A stretch of DNA of 64,000 nucleotides, taken from the NCBI RefSeq assembly GCF_039545795.1, contig NZ_CP154260.1:1989001-2053000 (forward strand). Direction: 5' to 3'. The translations under genes and the position numbers were made by a program. Below the pieces are notes generated by a model, which worked only from the letters and a program-made list of their open reading frames with translations, searched no databases and was not told where the DNA came from. Within the stretch, counting starts at the first letter, position 1. Each line of letters opens with the position of its first letter. Of this stretch, positions 37,609-46,859 are shown one piece after another. The DNA comes from Chitinophaga niabensis. GTDB lineage: Bacteria; Bacteroidota; Bacteroidia; Chitinophagales; Chitinophagaceae.

Positions 37609-39078
37609 ATGAGATCATTTATAATACTATTATTGACGCTGACGTGCCTGCAGGCATCGGCCAAAGATTACAATGCTTCTTTATTCGGCATCTATTCCGA
37701 TGGTGTAACACTGAACACCCGCGCTATTCAATATGGCATCGACTATATCAGTAAAAATGGCGGCGGGAGGCTGGTATTCCATGTGGGCAGATACCTCACA
37801 GGCTCTATCTATCTAAAATCCAATGTTACCATACAACTGCAGGAAGGCGCGGTGCTGCTTGGGTCGCTGAATCCCTGGGATTACGACCGGAAGATATTCA
37901 CCGCGCTCGTTTTTGCCTATGAACAGGAGAATGTGGGTATCACGGGTAAAGGTATTATTGATGGGCAGGGGCGCCAGGTGGCACGTAATGTGGTAGACAA
38001 TATTCATAAGGGAATACTGAAAGATGGGTTCCGTTATGATCGTCCGGAAGCAGAAAGCCGGCCGATGGTCATCAATTTCTATAAAACCAATAATGTTCTT
38101 ATTAAGGGTATAACGATCAAAAATTCTGCCAGCTGGGTGCAAACATATGATCAATGTAAGAACCTGCACCTGGATAGTATTGTGGTGGACAGTAAGGCAT
38201 ACTGGAACAATGATGGGATTGATATTGTAGACTGTGAAGATGTGAAGATCACCAATTCCTATATTGATTCAGATGATGATGGGGTGTGTTTAAAATCACA
38301 CGATGGTACAAAGGCCTGCAAAAATGTGCTGATCCAGAATTGTGTGATCCGTTCCAGTGCAAATGGCATCAAATTCGGCACAGCTTCTCATGGCGGCTTT
38401 AGTCATATCCGGATTAAGAACATCAAGGTGTTTGATACCTACCGTTCTGCTGTGGCTTTACAGGCAGTAGACGGCGGTTTCCTGGAAGATGTGGAAGTGG
38501 ACAGCCTGGAAGCATTTAATACCGGCAATGCTATCTTTTTGCGGATAGGAGAGCGGGTAGCAGGCAGAAAAGGAAGACTGGAGAATATCAGGATCAGCAA
38601 TCTGTATGCAGAGATCCCTGCCACTAAACCGGATGTGGGATATGAATATGAAGGGCCAACAGAAGATATGCCGCGTAATATTTCACCATCAGCTATTGTA
38701 GGTATGCCGGATGCACTGATCAACAACGTTAGTTTTAAAAACGTGACCATCAGTTATCCCGGCGGTGCGAATCCCTTCTTTGCAAAGGTAGCGCTGGATA
38801 CGCTGGACAGGATCGATAATAAGGCAAACGCTTACCCTGAGTTTTCGATGTTTAAAGAGTTACCGGCCTGGGGATTGTTTATCAGGCATGCAAAGAACAT
38901 TGATATCTCCGGCCTCACGCTTACAGTGGCAAAGAAAGATTTCAGAACGGCAGTGGTGTTTGATAATGTGCAGAATGCAAAGTTCACGAACCTCACGGTG
39001 AAAGAGCCGGAGAAGAAAGCCATCAGTTATGCAAAACGTTCAACAGGAATAACTATCAACAATCAGCCTGTTAAATAA
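37609..39078 (+). CDS. GH28-like beta-helix protein with altered catalytic motifs
   Basis: This secreted beta-helix protein of 489 residues has signal peptide MRSFIILLLTLTCLQASA. GH28-like features are NNDGIDIVDC near residue 200 and SDDDGVCLKS near 220, which keep the Asp residues. The motif that normally carries the conserved His (GHG) reads SSANGIKFG here, and the usual RIK region reads SAVALQAVDGG. It may thus have a changed substrate or mechanism. It is the last gene of the ECF-linked operon, followed by a long terminator hairpin. Confidence 0.85.
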   Translation: MRSFIILLLTLTCLQASAKDYNASLFGIYSDGVTLNTRAIQYGIDYISKNGGGRLVFHVGRYLTGSIYLKSNVTIQLQEGAVLLGSLNPWDYDRKIFTALVFAYEQENVGITGKGIIDGQGRQVARNVVDNIHKGILKDGFRYDRPEAESRPMVINFYKTNNVLIKGITIKNSASWVQTYDQCKNLHLDSIVVDSKAYWNNDGIDIVDCEDVKITNSYIDSDDDGVCLKSHDGTKACKNVLIQNCVIRSSANGIKFGTASHGGFSHIRIKNIKVFDTYRSAVALQAVDGGFLEDVEVDSLEAFNTGNAIFLRIGERVAGRKGRLENIRISNLYAEIPATKPDVGYEYEGPTEDMPRNISPSAIVGMPDALINNVSFKNVTISYPGGANPFFAKVALDTLDRIDNKANAYPEFSMFKELPAWGLFIRHAKNIDISGLTLTVAKKDFRTAVVFDNVQNAKFTNLTVKEPEKKAISYAKRSTGITINNQPVK

Positions 39079-39091
39079 TCAACAGATCAGC

Positions 39092-39174
39092 GCGGAGCTG
39101 CCAGACAAGTGGGATGAAGGCGCTGTCTTCATCTCCCGGGGGGGAACACTTATCAGGCAGCTCCGCTTTTTTTT
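39092..39174 (+). terminator. Long structured intrinsic terminator
   Basis: An outer 11-pair perfect stem (39092-39102 with 39156-39166, GCGGAGCTGCC) encloses a 53-base loop. That loop holds a second hairpin (GATGAAG at 39113-39119 with CTTCATC at 39127-39133) and a short AAGTG/CACTT pairing between the two. Eight T follow directly. It lies 13 bases after the GH28-like stop and ends the operon. Confidence 0.85.
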
Positions 39175-39193
39175 GTTCGTGCTGAAAAAAATA

Positions 39194-39225
39194 TTTGGTA
39201 ACTATTCCTAAAATTTATACTTTCA
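39194..39225 (+). promoter_or_regulatory. Candidate Bacteroidota-type promoter for the GH116 gene
   Basis: TTTG at 39194-39197 and TACTTTCA at 39218-39225 are spaced 20 bases apart. They resemble the Bacteroidota -33 (TTTG) and -7 (TAnnTTTG) elements, with two mismatches in the latter. The LacI-type operator at 39262 would then lie about 30 bases into the transcript. Confidence 0.35.
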
Positions 39226-39261
39226 TCCCCGAAGCGAAAGCTCCTTTTTTTATCTCTTTTT

Positions 39262-39277
39262 GCTTAATCGTTTAAGC
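39262..39277. promoter_or_regulatory. LacI-type operator upstream of GH116 gene
   Basis: GCTTAATCGTTTAAGC is a 16-base palindrome with one mismatched pair and a central CG, as in LacI-family operators. It matches the perfect sites at 41954 and 59049 in all but one base of the 14-base core. It lies 70 bases upstream of the GH116 start. Confidence 0.7.
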
Positions 39278-39347
39278 GTTATGAAAACTGAGGAAAGATA
39301 TTTCCTGCAGCAGTAGATCTATTTGCCAATTCGAACCAAATACCATC

Positions 39348-41876
39348 ATGAAATCACGTAACAACCGGCGTAACTTTTTAAAAGATTTTACATTAGGCGC
39401 TATTGGCGTAACCGCTTTACCGGCGGCAGTTTTAGCGAAAGACACACCTGAAAGGAAAGCGCCCGGAGCGCGTGGTTTTAATGAAGTATATAAAGGAAAG
39501 AACAATAACCGTATTGCATTTCCTATTGGCGGTATCGGCGCAGGTATGTTCTGCATTGAAGGTACAGGTGCTATTTCGCATATGAGCATCCGCCATAACC
39601 CTGAGATGTTCTTTGAACCTGCCATGTTTGCTGCGATCAGTATAAAAGGTAAGGGCGCAAAAGTGCTGGAACAACTGGTGCCGGACTGGAAGAAGTTCGG
39701 GCAGCGGGATGCCGGCCTTGGTGGAACAGGTGGTGCTACCTGGGGCCTTCCGCGTTTTGCGGCGGCTGAGTTTAAAGCACGTTTCCCATTTGCAGAGATC
39801 ACTTTGAAAGATGCTACCATGCCTGTGGCAGCGAGTATCAAAGCATGGAGCCCATTTGTGCCTACGGAAGAAGATAATTCCAGCCTTCCGCTTGGTGCAC
39901 TGGAATATCATTTTACCAATACCGGCACTAAAACAGAAGAGTTTGTATTCTCTTACAATGCCCGCAACTTCATGCGGCAGGGAGATGTACAGAACAATAT
40001 TAAATCTATAAAAAACGGATTCATCTTATCACAGGAAGCCATCACCAATGCCCCGGAAAAGCAGGGCCACTTCGCGATCTATACAACAGATGACAACACT
40101 GTGGTGGATCATTGCTGGTTCCGGGGCGGTTGGTTCGACCCGCTGAGTATGGTATGGAACACGGTGAAAGATGGTAAACCCAGGAGCAATGCACCTGTAG
40201 AAAAAGATGCACCGGGCGGATCTTTATTTGTGCCTTTCACTTTAAAACCGGGAGAGAAGAAAACAGTTCGTTTGATGATGGCCTGGTATGTACCGGATTC
40301 CAAACTGCGTATTGGTGATGATACCACCGGTGCTCCGCACACCTTCCATAAACCATGGTATAGCAGTAAGTTTAAAAGTATCAATGAAGTAGCAGATCAC
40401 TGGAAGGAGAATTACGAAGTACTGTATAAAAAAACTTCGTTATTCTCTGATGCCTTTTATAAAAGTACTTTACCGCCGGAAGTAGTGGAAGCTGTAGCGG
40501 CTAACCTTACCATTTTGAAATCAGCTACAGTAATGCGGCAGTATGATGGCCGTTTCTGGTGCTGGGAAGGTTCCGGCGATAACTGGGGCAGTTGCCACGG
40601 TTCCTGTACACATGTATGGAATTATGCGCAGGCTGTTCCTCACTTATTTCCTGCACTGGAAAGAAGCCTGCGTAATACCGAGTTTAAAGAGAACCAGAAT
40701 GCAGACGGGCACCAGGGGTTCCGTGCAAACATTCCTATCTCTCCTTTAGTACATAATTTCCATGCAGCAGCAGACGGACAGTTGGGCGGCATCATGAAAG
40801 TGCACAGGGAATGGCGCATCAGCGGCGACAATGCATGGCTGCAACAGATCTACCCCGCAGTGAAAACCAGTATGGATTATTGTATCCGCACCTGGGATCC
40901 TCATAAAAAAGGGATCGTGGAAGAACCGCATCATAATACCTATGATATTGAATTCTGGGGCCCTACGGGTATGTGCACCAGTTTCTACCTGGGTGCATTA
41001 CAAGCTATTGCATTAATGGGCAAATCATTGGGTAAAGATGTAACGGAGTATACTACACTTTACGCAAAAGGAAAACAGTTCCTGGAAACAGAGCTTTATA
41101 ACGGTGAATACTTTATACAAAAGATCCAGTGGACAGGATTGAATGCACCGGACCCCACGAAAGCACAATCTTTCCATACGCAATACTCCGAAGAAGCAAG
41201 GCAGCTCCTGCAAAAAGAAGGCCCCAAATACCAATATGGAGCCGGCTGCCTTTCTGATGGTATCCTGGGTTCATGGATTGCCCGCGTATGCGGCATGGAG
41301 GAACCTGTTGATGCAGCGAAAACAAAAAGCCATCTGCTGGCCGTACATAAATACAACTTAAAGAAAGACCTCAGTGCACATGTGAATCCCCAGCGGCCTA
41401 CGTTTGCTTTAGGCAATGAAGGCGGATTGCTATTATGTTCCTGGCCAAAGGGCGGCATGCTGTCTTTACCATTCGTGTACAGCAATGAAGTATGGACAGG
41501 TATAGAATACCAGGTGGCATCTCACCTGATGTTCATGGGGGAAGTGGAAAAAGGGCTGGATATTGTAAGAGCCTGCCGTAACCGTTACGATGGATCTGTG
41601 CGCAACCCCTTCAACGAATATGAATGCGGCCACTGGTATGCACGGGCCATGAGCAGTTATGGTATGCTGCAGGGCCTTACCGGCGTTCGTTTTGATGCGG
41701 TGGATGGTACACTGTTTATTGATTCCAGGGTAGGGGATTTCACCAGTTTCATTTCAACAGAAAAAGGTTTCGGCACTGTTAGTCTCCATAAAGGGAAACC
41801 ATCATTAACAGTAGCATATGGCAATATACCGGTGAAAGAAGTGATCGTTTCCGGTAAAAAAGTTCAATTGGGATAG
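39348..41876 (+). CDS. GH116-family glycoside hydrolase
   Basis: GH116 contains retaining beta-glucosidases, beta-xylosidases and glucosylceramidase-like enzymes. This 842-residue protein has a Tat-like N-terminus (RRNFLKDFTLGAIGVTALPA), then the family's opening motif NNRIAFPIGGIGAGMFCIEG at about 50-70. The alpha/alpha barrel contains HNTYDIEFWGPTG, with the probable nucleophile Glu, and AGCLSDGILGSW, with the probable acid/base Asp. Both key residues appear intact. It is a single transcription unit preceded by a LacI-type operator shared with the SusC operon downstream. It probably acts on oligosaccharides imported or trimmed by that locus. Confidence 0.9.
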   Translation: MKSRNNRRNFLKDFTLGAIGVTALPAAVLAKDTPERKAPGARGFNEVYKGKNNNRIAFPIGGIGAGMFCIEGTGAISHMSIRHNPEMFFEPAMFAAISIKGKGAKVLEQLVPDWKKFGQRDAGLGGTGGATWGLPRFAAAEFKARFPFAEITLKDATMPVAASIKAWSPFVPTEEDNSSLPLGALEYHFTNTGTKTEEFVFSYNARNFMRQGDVQNNIKSIKNGFILSQEAITNAPEKQGHFAIYTTDDNTVVDHCWFRGGWFDPLSMVWNTVKDGKPRSNAPVEKDAPGGSLFVPFTLKPGEKKTVRLMMAWYVPDSKLRIGDDTTGAPHTFHKPWYSSKFKSINEVADHWKENYEVLYKKTSLFSDAFYKSTLPPEVVEAVAANLTILKSATVMRQYDGRFWCWEGSGDNWGSCHGSCTHVWNYAQAVPHLFPALERSLRNTEFKENQNADGHQGFRANIPISPLVHNFHAAADGQLGGIMKVHREWRISGDNAWLQQIYPAVKTSMDYCIRTWDPHKKGIVEEPHHNTYDIEFWGPTGMCTSFYLGALQAIALMGKSLGKDVTEYTTLYAKGKQFLETELYNGEYFIQKIQWTGLNAPDPTKAQSFHTQYSEEARQLLQKEGPKYQYGAGCLSDGILGSWIARVCGMEEPVDAAKTKSHLLAVHKYNLKKDLSAHVNPQRPTFALGNEGGLLLCSWPKGGMLSLPFVYSNEVWTGIEYQVASHLMFMGEVEKGLDIVRACRNRYDGSVRNPFNEYECGHWYARAMSSYGMLQGLTGVRFDAVDGTLFIDSRVGDFTSFISTEKGFGTVSLHKGKPSLTVAYGNIPVKEVIVSGKKVQLG

Positions 41877-41953
41877 AGATAAAGACAACCTAACGGCCAA
41901 TGATGTAAAAGTACGTTCATCCCCATTTTCAGAGGCATACTATGTGATATTTG

Positions 41954-41967
41954 CTTAAACGTTTAAG
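41954..41967. promoter_or_regulatory. LacI-type operator upstream of SusC operon
   Basis: CTTAAACGTTTAAG is a perfect 14-base palindrome with central CG, identical to the site before the LacI-family gene at 59049. It lies 42 bases upstream of the SusC start. A possible -7 element (GATATTTG, 41946-41953) directly abuts it, so bound repressor would block the promoter. Confidence 0.8.
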
Positions 41968-42009
41968 TAAGTACCTAATCCTCCTATAACCAAAACTAAC
42001 AACACGTTT

Positions 42010-45000
42010 ATGAAAGGCTCCTCCCATCAAAGAGCATTAAAGAAAAAGGCATGCTGCTTCTTTCTTTTCTTCTTCACTATCACAGCCGTCAGTTATGCGC
42101 AGAAGGTGATCACCGGTAAGGTGACTTCTGCCGCTGATGGTAAACCATTATCTGAAGTAACGATTGTGGTGCAGGGAACGCCGGTTGGCACCACTACTTA
42201 CCCTGATGGCACTTATGCCATTAAAGTTTCAGGGAATGAGGCCATGCTGGTGTATACCTATGTAGGGTATGAACCGCAGGCGATCACGGTGGGCAATAAC
42301 AGCATCCTGAACATACAACTGAAACAACAGTCCAGCACACTGGGTGATGTAGTGGTAGTAGGTTTCGGGAAGCAAAAGAAAATGACGGTAACAGGTGCCA
42401 TATCCAGCGTACCGGTAAACAACATCCAGCGGATTGCTACACCCTCTTTATCAAATGCACTGGCCGGCAGTATGCCGGGTATCATTACACGGCAGAGTTC
42501 CGGTGAGCCGGGATATGATGGTGCGGCTGTGTTCATCCGTGGTTTCGGTACCTGGGCTAACAGGGCACCTTTGATACTGGTAGATGGGGTGGAACGTGAT
42601 ATTAACCAGATCAACACACAGGAAATTGAAAGTTTCTCTATCCTGAAAGATGCATCAGCTACTGCAGTGTATGGAGTAAGAGGAGCTAACGGCGTAATTC
42701 TTATTGTTACAAAAAGAGGTAGTACGGGTAAACCGAAAGTGATCTTCCGTACGGAGAATGCAAGTTTACAGGCTTTGCGCTTACCGGATTATATCAACGG
42801 CCCGGAGTACGCAGGCCTGATCAATGAAGCCCTGGCGAACAATGGCCAGCCTGCAAGGTACACGGAGGCTGAGCTGCAGAAGTTCAAAGACGGTTCTGAT
42901 CCTTATCTCTATCCCAATGTGGATTGGACGGATGCAGTGCTGAAAAGGAACACTTTCCAGAGCATCAACAACCTGAGTGTTTCCGGTGGGAATGAAATTA
43001 TTAAGTACTATACAAATGTTGGGTACACGGTGCTGAATGGTATTTATAAACAAGACCCTAAGAACGCCTACAAAACAAATGCACAGATGAAACGGTATAA
43101 CTTCCGTTCCAATATGGATATCAATGTTTCCAAAACTATCAGCATTGAATTGGGCATCGGTGGTGTGATACAAAAAGGCAATTACCCGGGTACAGGCGCA
43201 CCTGCCATTTTTGATGCACTAAAGATCACCTCACCGATCAACTATCCGAAACTGAATCCCGATGGTTCTGTTGCCGGAGCTTCTACTTCTTATCTGCAAA
43301 ACAATCCCTGGGGGCTGGTAACGCAATCGGGGTATACACGGCAGGACAGGAATACATTGCAGGGAACTTTCGGTGGTAAATGGGACCTTTCCAAACTTGT
43401 AACGCCAGGCCTTTCCGTACGCGGACTATTTGCTTACGATCACTATTATTCTGCTTCAACTGACCGTATAAAACCTTATGCCATCAAACAATACCTGGGT
43501 AAGGATGCGAACGGGAACGACCGGTATTCTTCACCACCCATCCGTGAGGAACAGCCCATGACCTATGTGTTGCACAATGGTGCTAACCGGGCTTATTATA
43601 CAGAAGCAGGCATCAACTATAACCGCACTTTCGGGGATCATACCCTGACAGGTATGGCGTTAGGGAACCGCCGTGAATACATTGACCTCACGGCAGGATC
43701 TACTTTAAACAACCTGCCATACAGGCGGCAGGGGCTGGCAGGGAGGATCACTTACAATTATAAGAACCGTTACCTCGCAGAAGTGAATGCAGGGTATAAC
43801 GGATCAGAGAATTTTCCGGAAGGCAAACAATACGGTTTCTTCCCTTCTGCTTCGGCAGGCTGGATCATCAGTAATGAAAAGTTCTGGCACATAGACGCTG
43901 TTTCCAACCTCAAAATAAGAGGATCATATGGCCAGGTAGGTAATGACCAGATAGGGGCAAGGCGTTTCTTATTCCTCACTACCATCAACCGCCAGGGGCA
44001 GTCCTATTTCTTTGGAGATAACCAGCGGTTCTACCAGGGTTTTGAAGAAGCACAGATCGGGAATGACGATGTGACCTGGGAAGTGGCCACCAAATCAAAC
44101 ATTGGTATGGACCTGGAGTTATTCAAAGGCATCATCAGCCTGCAGGTAGATGCGTTTAAAGAAAACAGGGAAGGCATCCTTATTCAGCGGGGTGTAATAC
44201 CACGCGTTACAGGTTATTATCCCTGGACCCTGCCTTATGCCAACCTGGGTAAAGCAAAGAATTCCGGTGTTGATGCATTGCTGGAAGTGCGGCATACTAC
44301 CCGCAAAGGTTTCTATTACAACTTCAGGGGTACTTTCACCTATGCTAAAAGTATCTGTACACAAAACGATGATCCCATCCCGAAGTATGATTATCAATCT
44401 TTCGTAGGGCAGCCTATTGATCAGCCCATGGGATTGATTGCGCTGGGTTTTTTTAAAGACCAGGCGGATATAGAGAAAAGCCCGAAACAGAATTTCATGG
44501 ACCAGGTAAGGCCGGGTGATATCAAGTACCAGGACTATAACAACGATGGTGTAGTGGATGATTACGACCGTGTGCCCATAGGTTATCCCAGGACGCCGCA
44601 GATGGTATATGGCGCCGGTGCGAGTTTTGGCTACAAGGGTTTTGAACTGAGCTTTTTCTTTACAGGTGTGGCACGCACCAGCCTGTTCGTAGACGGCCCT
44701 TCCATGTATGCCTTCCAGATGGGATTGGGTACTTACAACATCTTACGTGAGTACTATGATAACCGCTGGACACCGCAAAACCCCAATGCCAAATATCCGC
44801 GCGCATCCCCTTTACAGAATCCCAACAATAACAGAACGTCTACCTTATTCCTGCAGGATGCATCATACATCCGGCTGAAGAGTGCGGAGATAGCCTATAA
44901 TTTTGTCATCAAACGCGGGCTGGAAGGTATCCGGCTGTTCATTAACGGATACAACCTGGCTACCTGGGATAAGATAAAAGTGATAGATCCGGAATCCAAT

Positions 45001-45063
45001 TACGGTACGGGGGGATATCCTTTGCAGCGCAGCATCAATTTCGGGGCACAGCTTTCGTTTTAA
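42010..45063 (+). CDS. SusC-family TonB-dependent transporter
   Basis: This is a 1017-residue SusC transporter. It has a signal peptide (ending about residue 31, SYAQ), a carboxypeptidase-regulatory-like domain at about 33-115 (GKVTSAADGKPLSEVTIVVQG), a plug with VVVVGFGKQKK and DASATAVYGVRGANGVILIV, and a barrel ending in the closing strand RSINFGAQLSF. There is no STN domain and no adjacent ECF/FecR pair, in contrast to the SusC at 28121. Control here is probably by the LacI-family protein through the palindrome at 41954. SusD follows after 20 bases. Confidence 0.96.
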   Translation: MKGSSHQRALKKKACCFFLFFFTITAVSYAQKVITGKVTSAADGKPLSEVTIVVQGTPVGTTTYPDGTYAIKVSGNEAMLVYTYVGYEPQAITVGNNSILNIQLKQQSSTLGDVVVVGFGKQKKMTVTGAISSVPVNNIQRIATPSLSNALAGSMPGIITRQSSGEPGYDGAAVFIRGFGTWANRAPLILVDGVERDINQINTQEIESFSILKDASATAVYGVRGANGVILIVTKRGSTGKPKVIFRTENASLQALRLPDYINGPEYAGLINEALANNGQPARYTEAELQKFKDGSDPYLYPNVDWTDAVLKRNTFQSINNLSVSGGNEIIKYYTNVGYTVLNGIYKQDPKNAYKTNAQMKRYNFRSNMDINVSKTISIELGIGGVIQKGNYPGTGAPAIFDALKITSPINYPKLNPDGSVAGASTSYLQNNPWGLVTQSGYTRQDRNTLQGTFGGKWDLSKLVTPGLSVRGLFAYDHYYSASTDRIKPYAIKQYLGKDANGNDRYSSPPIREEQPMTYVLHNGANRAYYTEAGINYNRTFGDHTLTGMALGNRREYIDLTAGSTLNNLPYRRQGLAGRITYNYKNRYLAEVNAGYNGSENFPEGKQYGFFPSASAGWIISNEKFWHIDAVSNLKIRGSYGQVGNDQIGARRFLFLTTINRQGQSYFFGDNQRFYQGFEEAQIGNDDVTWEVATKSNIGMDLELFKGIISLQVDAFKENREGILIQRGVIPRVTGYYPWTLPYANLGKAKNSGVDALLEVRHTTRKGFYYNFRGTFTYAKSICTQNDDPIPKYDYQSFVGQPIDQPMGLIALGFFKDQADIEKSPKQNFMDQVRPGDIKYQDYNNDGVVDDYDRVPIGYPRTPQMVYGAGASFGYKGFELSFFFTGVARTSLFVDGPSMYAFQMGLGTYNILREYYDNRWTPQNPNAKYPRASPLQNPNNNRTSTLFLQDASYIRLKSAEIAYNFVIKRGLEGIRLFINGYNLATWDKIKVIDPESNYGTGGYPLQRSINFGAQLSF

Positions 45064-45083
45064 TCAATCTTCAAACTTAACAG

Positions 45084-46859
45084 ATGAACAAGTTTCTTGT
45101 TTTAGTCACCATATTGCTCTTTTCAGCATCATGCACCAAAGACTATCTTAAAAAAGCGCCGGATGAAGACCTGGACATAAAAAAGGTATTTTCCGAAAGG
45201 AAATACGCAGAGTCTTTCCTCTCTTCGGCCTACAACAATGTTCCCGTTATGCTGGGCGCGGCAGACTGGGATCAGCGTAATCCATTCACGGGCGCCAGTG
45301 ATGAAATGGAGATCACTTTCCTGGGGGCTTATTCCCATCTGTTGAACTCAGGCGCCTGGAGTGCGAATGACTACTTCCCGGATGTATGGGGTTTTATGTA
45401 TGAAGGCATCCGTAAAACAAATCTTTTCCTGGACAATGTGGCACAGGTGCCGATGGATGAAACCGAGCGGAACAGGTGGATAGGAGAAGCTACTTTCCTG
45501 CGGGCTTTCTTTCATTTTATGCTGGCACGTATCTATGGTGCCATTCCTATCGGTGATCATGCGTATACCCTCAGTGAAGATTATTCCAAGATCCGCCGGC
45601 AACCCATTGAAAAAGTGATTGAATTCATCACCAGGGAATGTGATAAAGCTGTGCCATTGCTGGAATGGAAAGTAGCCCCGGATAAACTGGGCCGTGTTAC
45701 CAAAGCGGCAGCGCTGGCATTGAAATCGCAGGCCTTATTGTATATGGCCAGTCCGCTTTGGAATGGTAACCCTGATTACACCGGCATCAAAGATAAAGAG
45801 GGGGTGCAGCTCTTTCCTGCTTTCGACAAAGAGCGCTGGAGAAGAGCGGCGGTTGCAGCAAAGGAATGCATAGATGGGGTAGAAGCAAATGGATACAGGT
45901 TATACCGTGCCGCGAATAACGATCCTGTGAGGAATTACCAGGAAGTGTTCATTGAACGGAATAACGCTGAGGTATTATTTGCCCGCAATGCAGGAGAACA
46001 TTCGCATTTTGAACGTTGCAGCAATCCTATCAGTTATGGCGGTTTCTCTATTTTCTGCCCTACGCAGGAATTAGTGGATGATTATGAAATGGCCAACGGG
46101 CAGCGGCCTATCAATGGTTATAATGCAGACGGCTCACCGGTGATCAATGCAGGTTCCGGTTATGTGGAGGCAGGATATGTTGCGGCAAAACATCCGCTGG
46201 ATTATTACCCTGCCGGTGTGAGCAATATGTACGTGGGCAGGGAGCCCCGCTTTTATGCCAGCATCAATTTCAACGGTTCCATCTGGAAAGGCCGGGGTAT
46301 ACAGTTCTGGTTTGAAGGATTGGATGGCAGGAAGCGGGCTGGTTCTGATTACTGCATTTCCGGTTACCTGATGAAGAAAATGGTGAACCCTACTTCAGAT
46401 ATCTTCCAGAACAGGTTTTCTTTGAATACCTTCATCTACTACAGGCTGGGAGCGGAATACCTGAACTATGCGGAAGCATTGAACGAGATGGATGGTGCTG
46501 TGCCGGATGTATATAAGTACGTGAACCTGATCAGGGAACGATCCGGTTTGCCTCCTTTACCAGCAGGTTTAAGTCAGGATGAAATGAGGGCCCGCATATG
46601 GCATGAGCGGAGGATAGAGCTGGCCTTTGAAACACATCGGTACTTTGATACACGGCGCTGGAAGATTGCAGCGGGTATTGACAGCAAAGAAATTCATGGG
46701 ATGAACATTGGTGCAGGCACCAGTTTGTCCGACAACAATTTTTATAAACGTACGGTGATAGAGAAACGGGTGTTCATTGCACCGAAGCACTATTTATGGC
46801 CCTTGCAACAAGAGGAGATCAATAAGAATCGTAACCTGGTACAAAATCCCGGATGGTGA
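45084..46859 (+). CDS. SusD/RagB-family lipoprotein
   Basis: This is a SusD partner of 591 residues, longer than the other SusD proteins in the window. The lipoprotein signal is MNKFLVLVTILLFSASC, with Cys at about residue 17. The core shows GEATFLRAFFHFMLARIYGA, and the C-terminal part RRIELAFETHRYFDTRRWK. The last codons overlap the next gene by seven bases, so translation of the DUF4091 protein is likely coupled to it. Confidence 0.95.
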   Translation: MNKFLVLVTILLFSASCTKDYLKKAPDEDLDIKKVFSERKYAESFLSSAYNNVPVMLGAADWDQRNPFTGASDEMEITFLGAYSHLLNSGAWSANDYFPDVWGFMYEGIRKTNLFLDNVAQVPMDETERNRWIGEATFLRAFFHFMLARIYGAIPIGDHAYTLSEDYSKIRRQPIEKVIEFITRECDKAVPLLEWKVAPDKLGRVTKAAALALKSQALLYMASPLWNGNPDYTGIKDKEGVQLFPAFDKERWRRAAVAAKECIDGVEANGYRLYRAANNDPVRNYQEVFIERNNAEVLFARNAGEHSHFERCSNPISYGGFSIFCPTQELVDDYEMANGQRPINGYNADGSPVINAGSGYVEAGYVAAKHPLDYYPAGVSNMYVGREPRFYASINFNGSIWKGRGIQFWFEGLDGRKRAGSDYCISGYLMKKMVNPTSDIFQNRFSLNTFIYYRLGAEYLNYAEALNEMDGAVPDVYKYVNLIRERSGLPPLPAGLSQDEMRARIWHERRIELAFETHRYFDTRRWKIAAGIDSKEIHGMNIGAGTSLSDNNFYKRTVIEKRVFIAPKHYLWPLQQEEINKNRNLVQNPGW

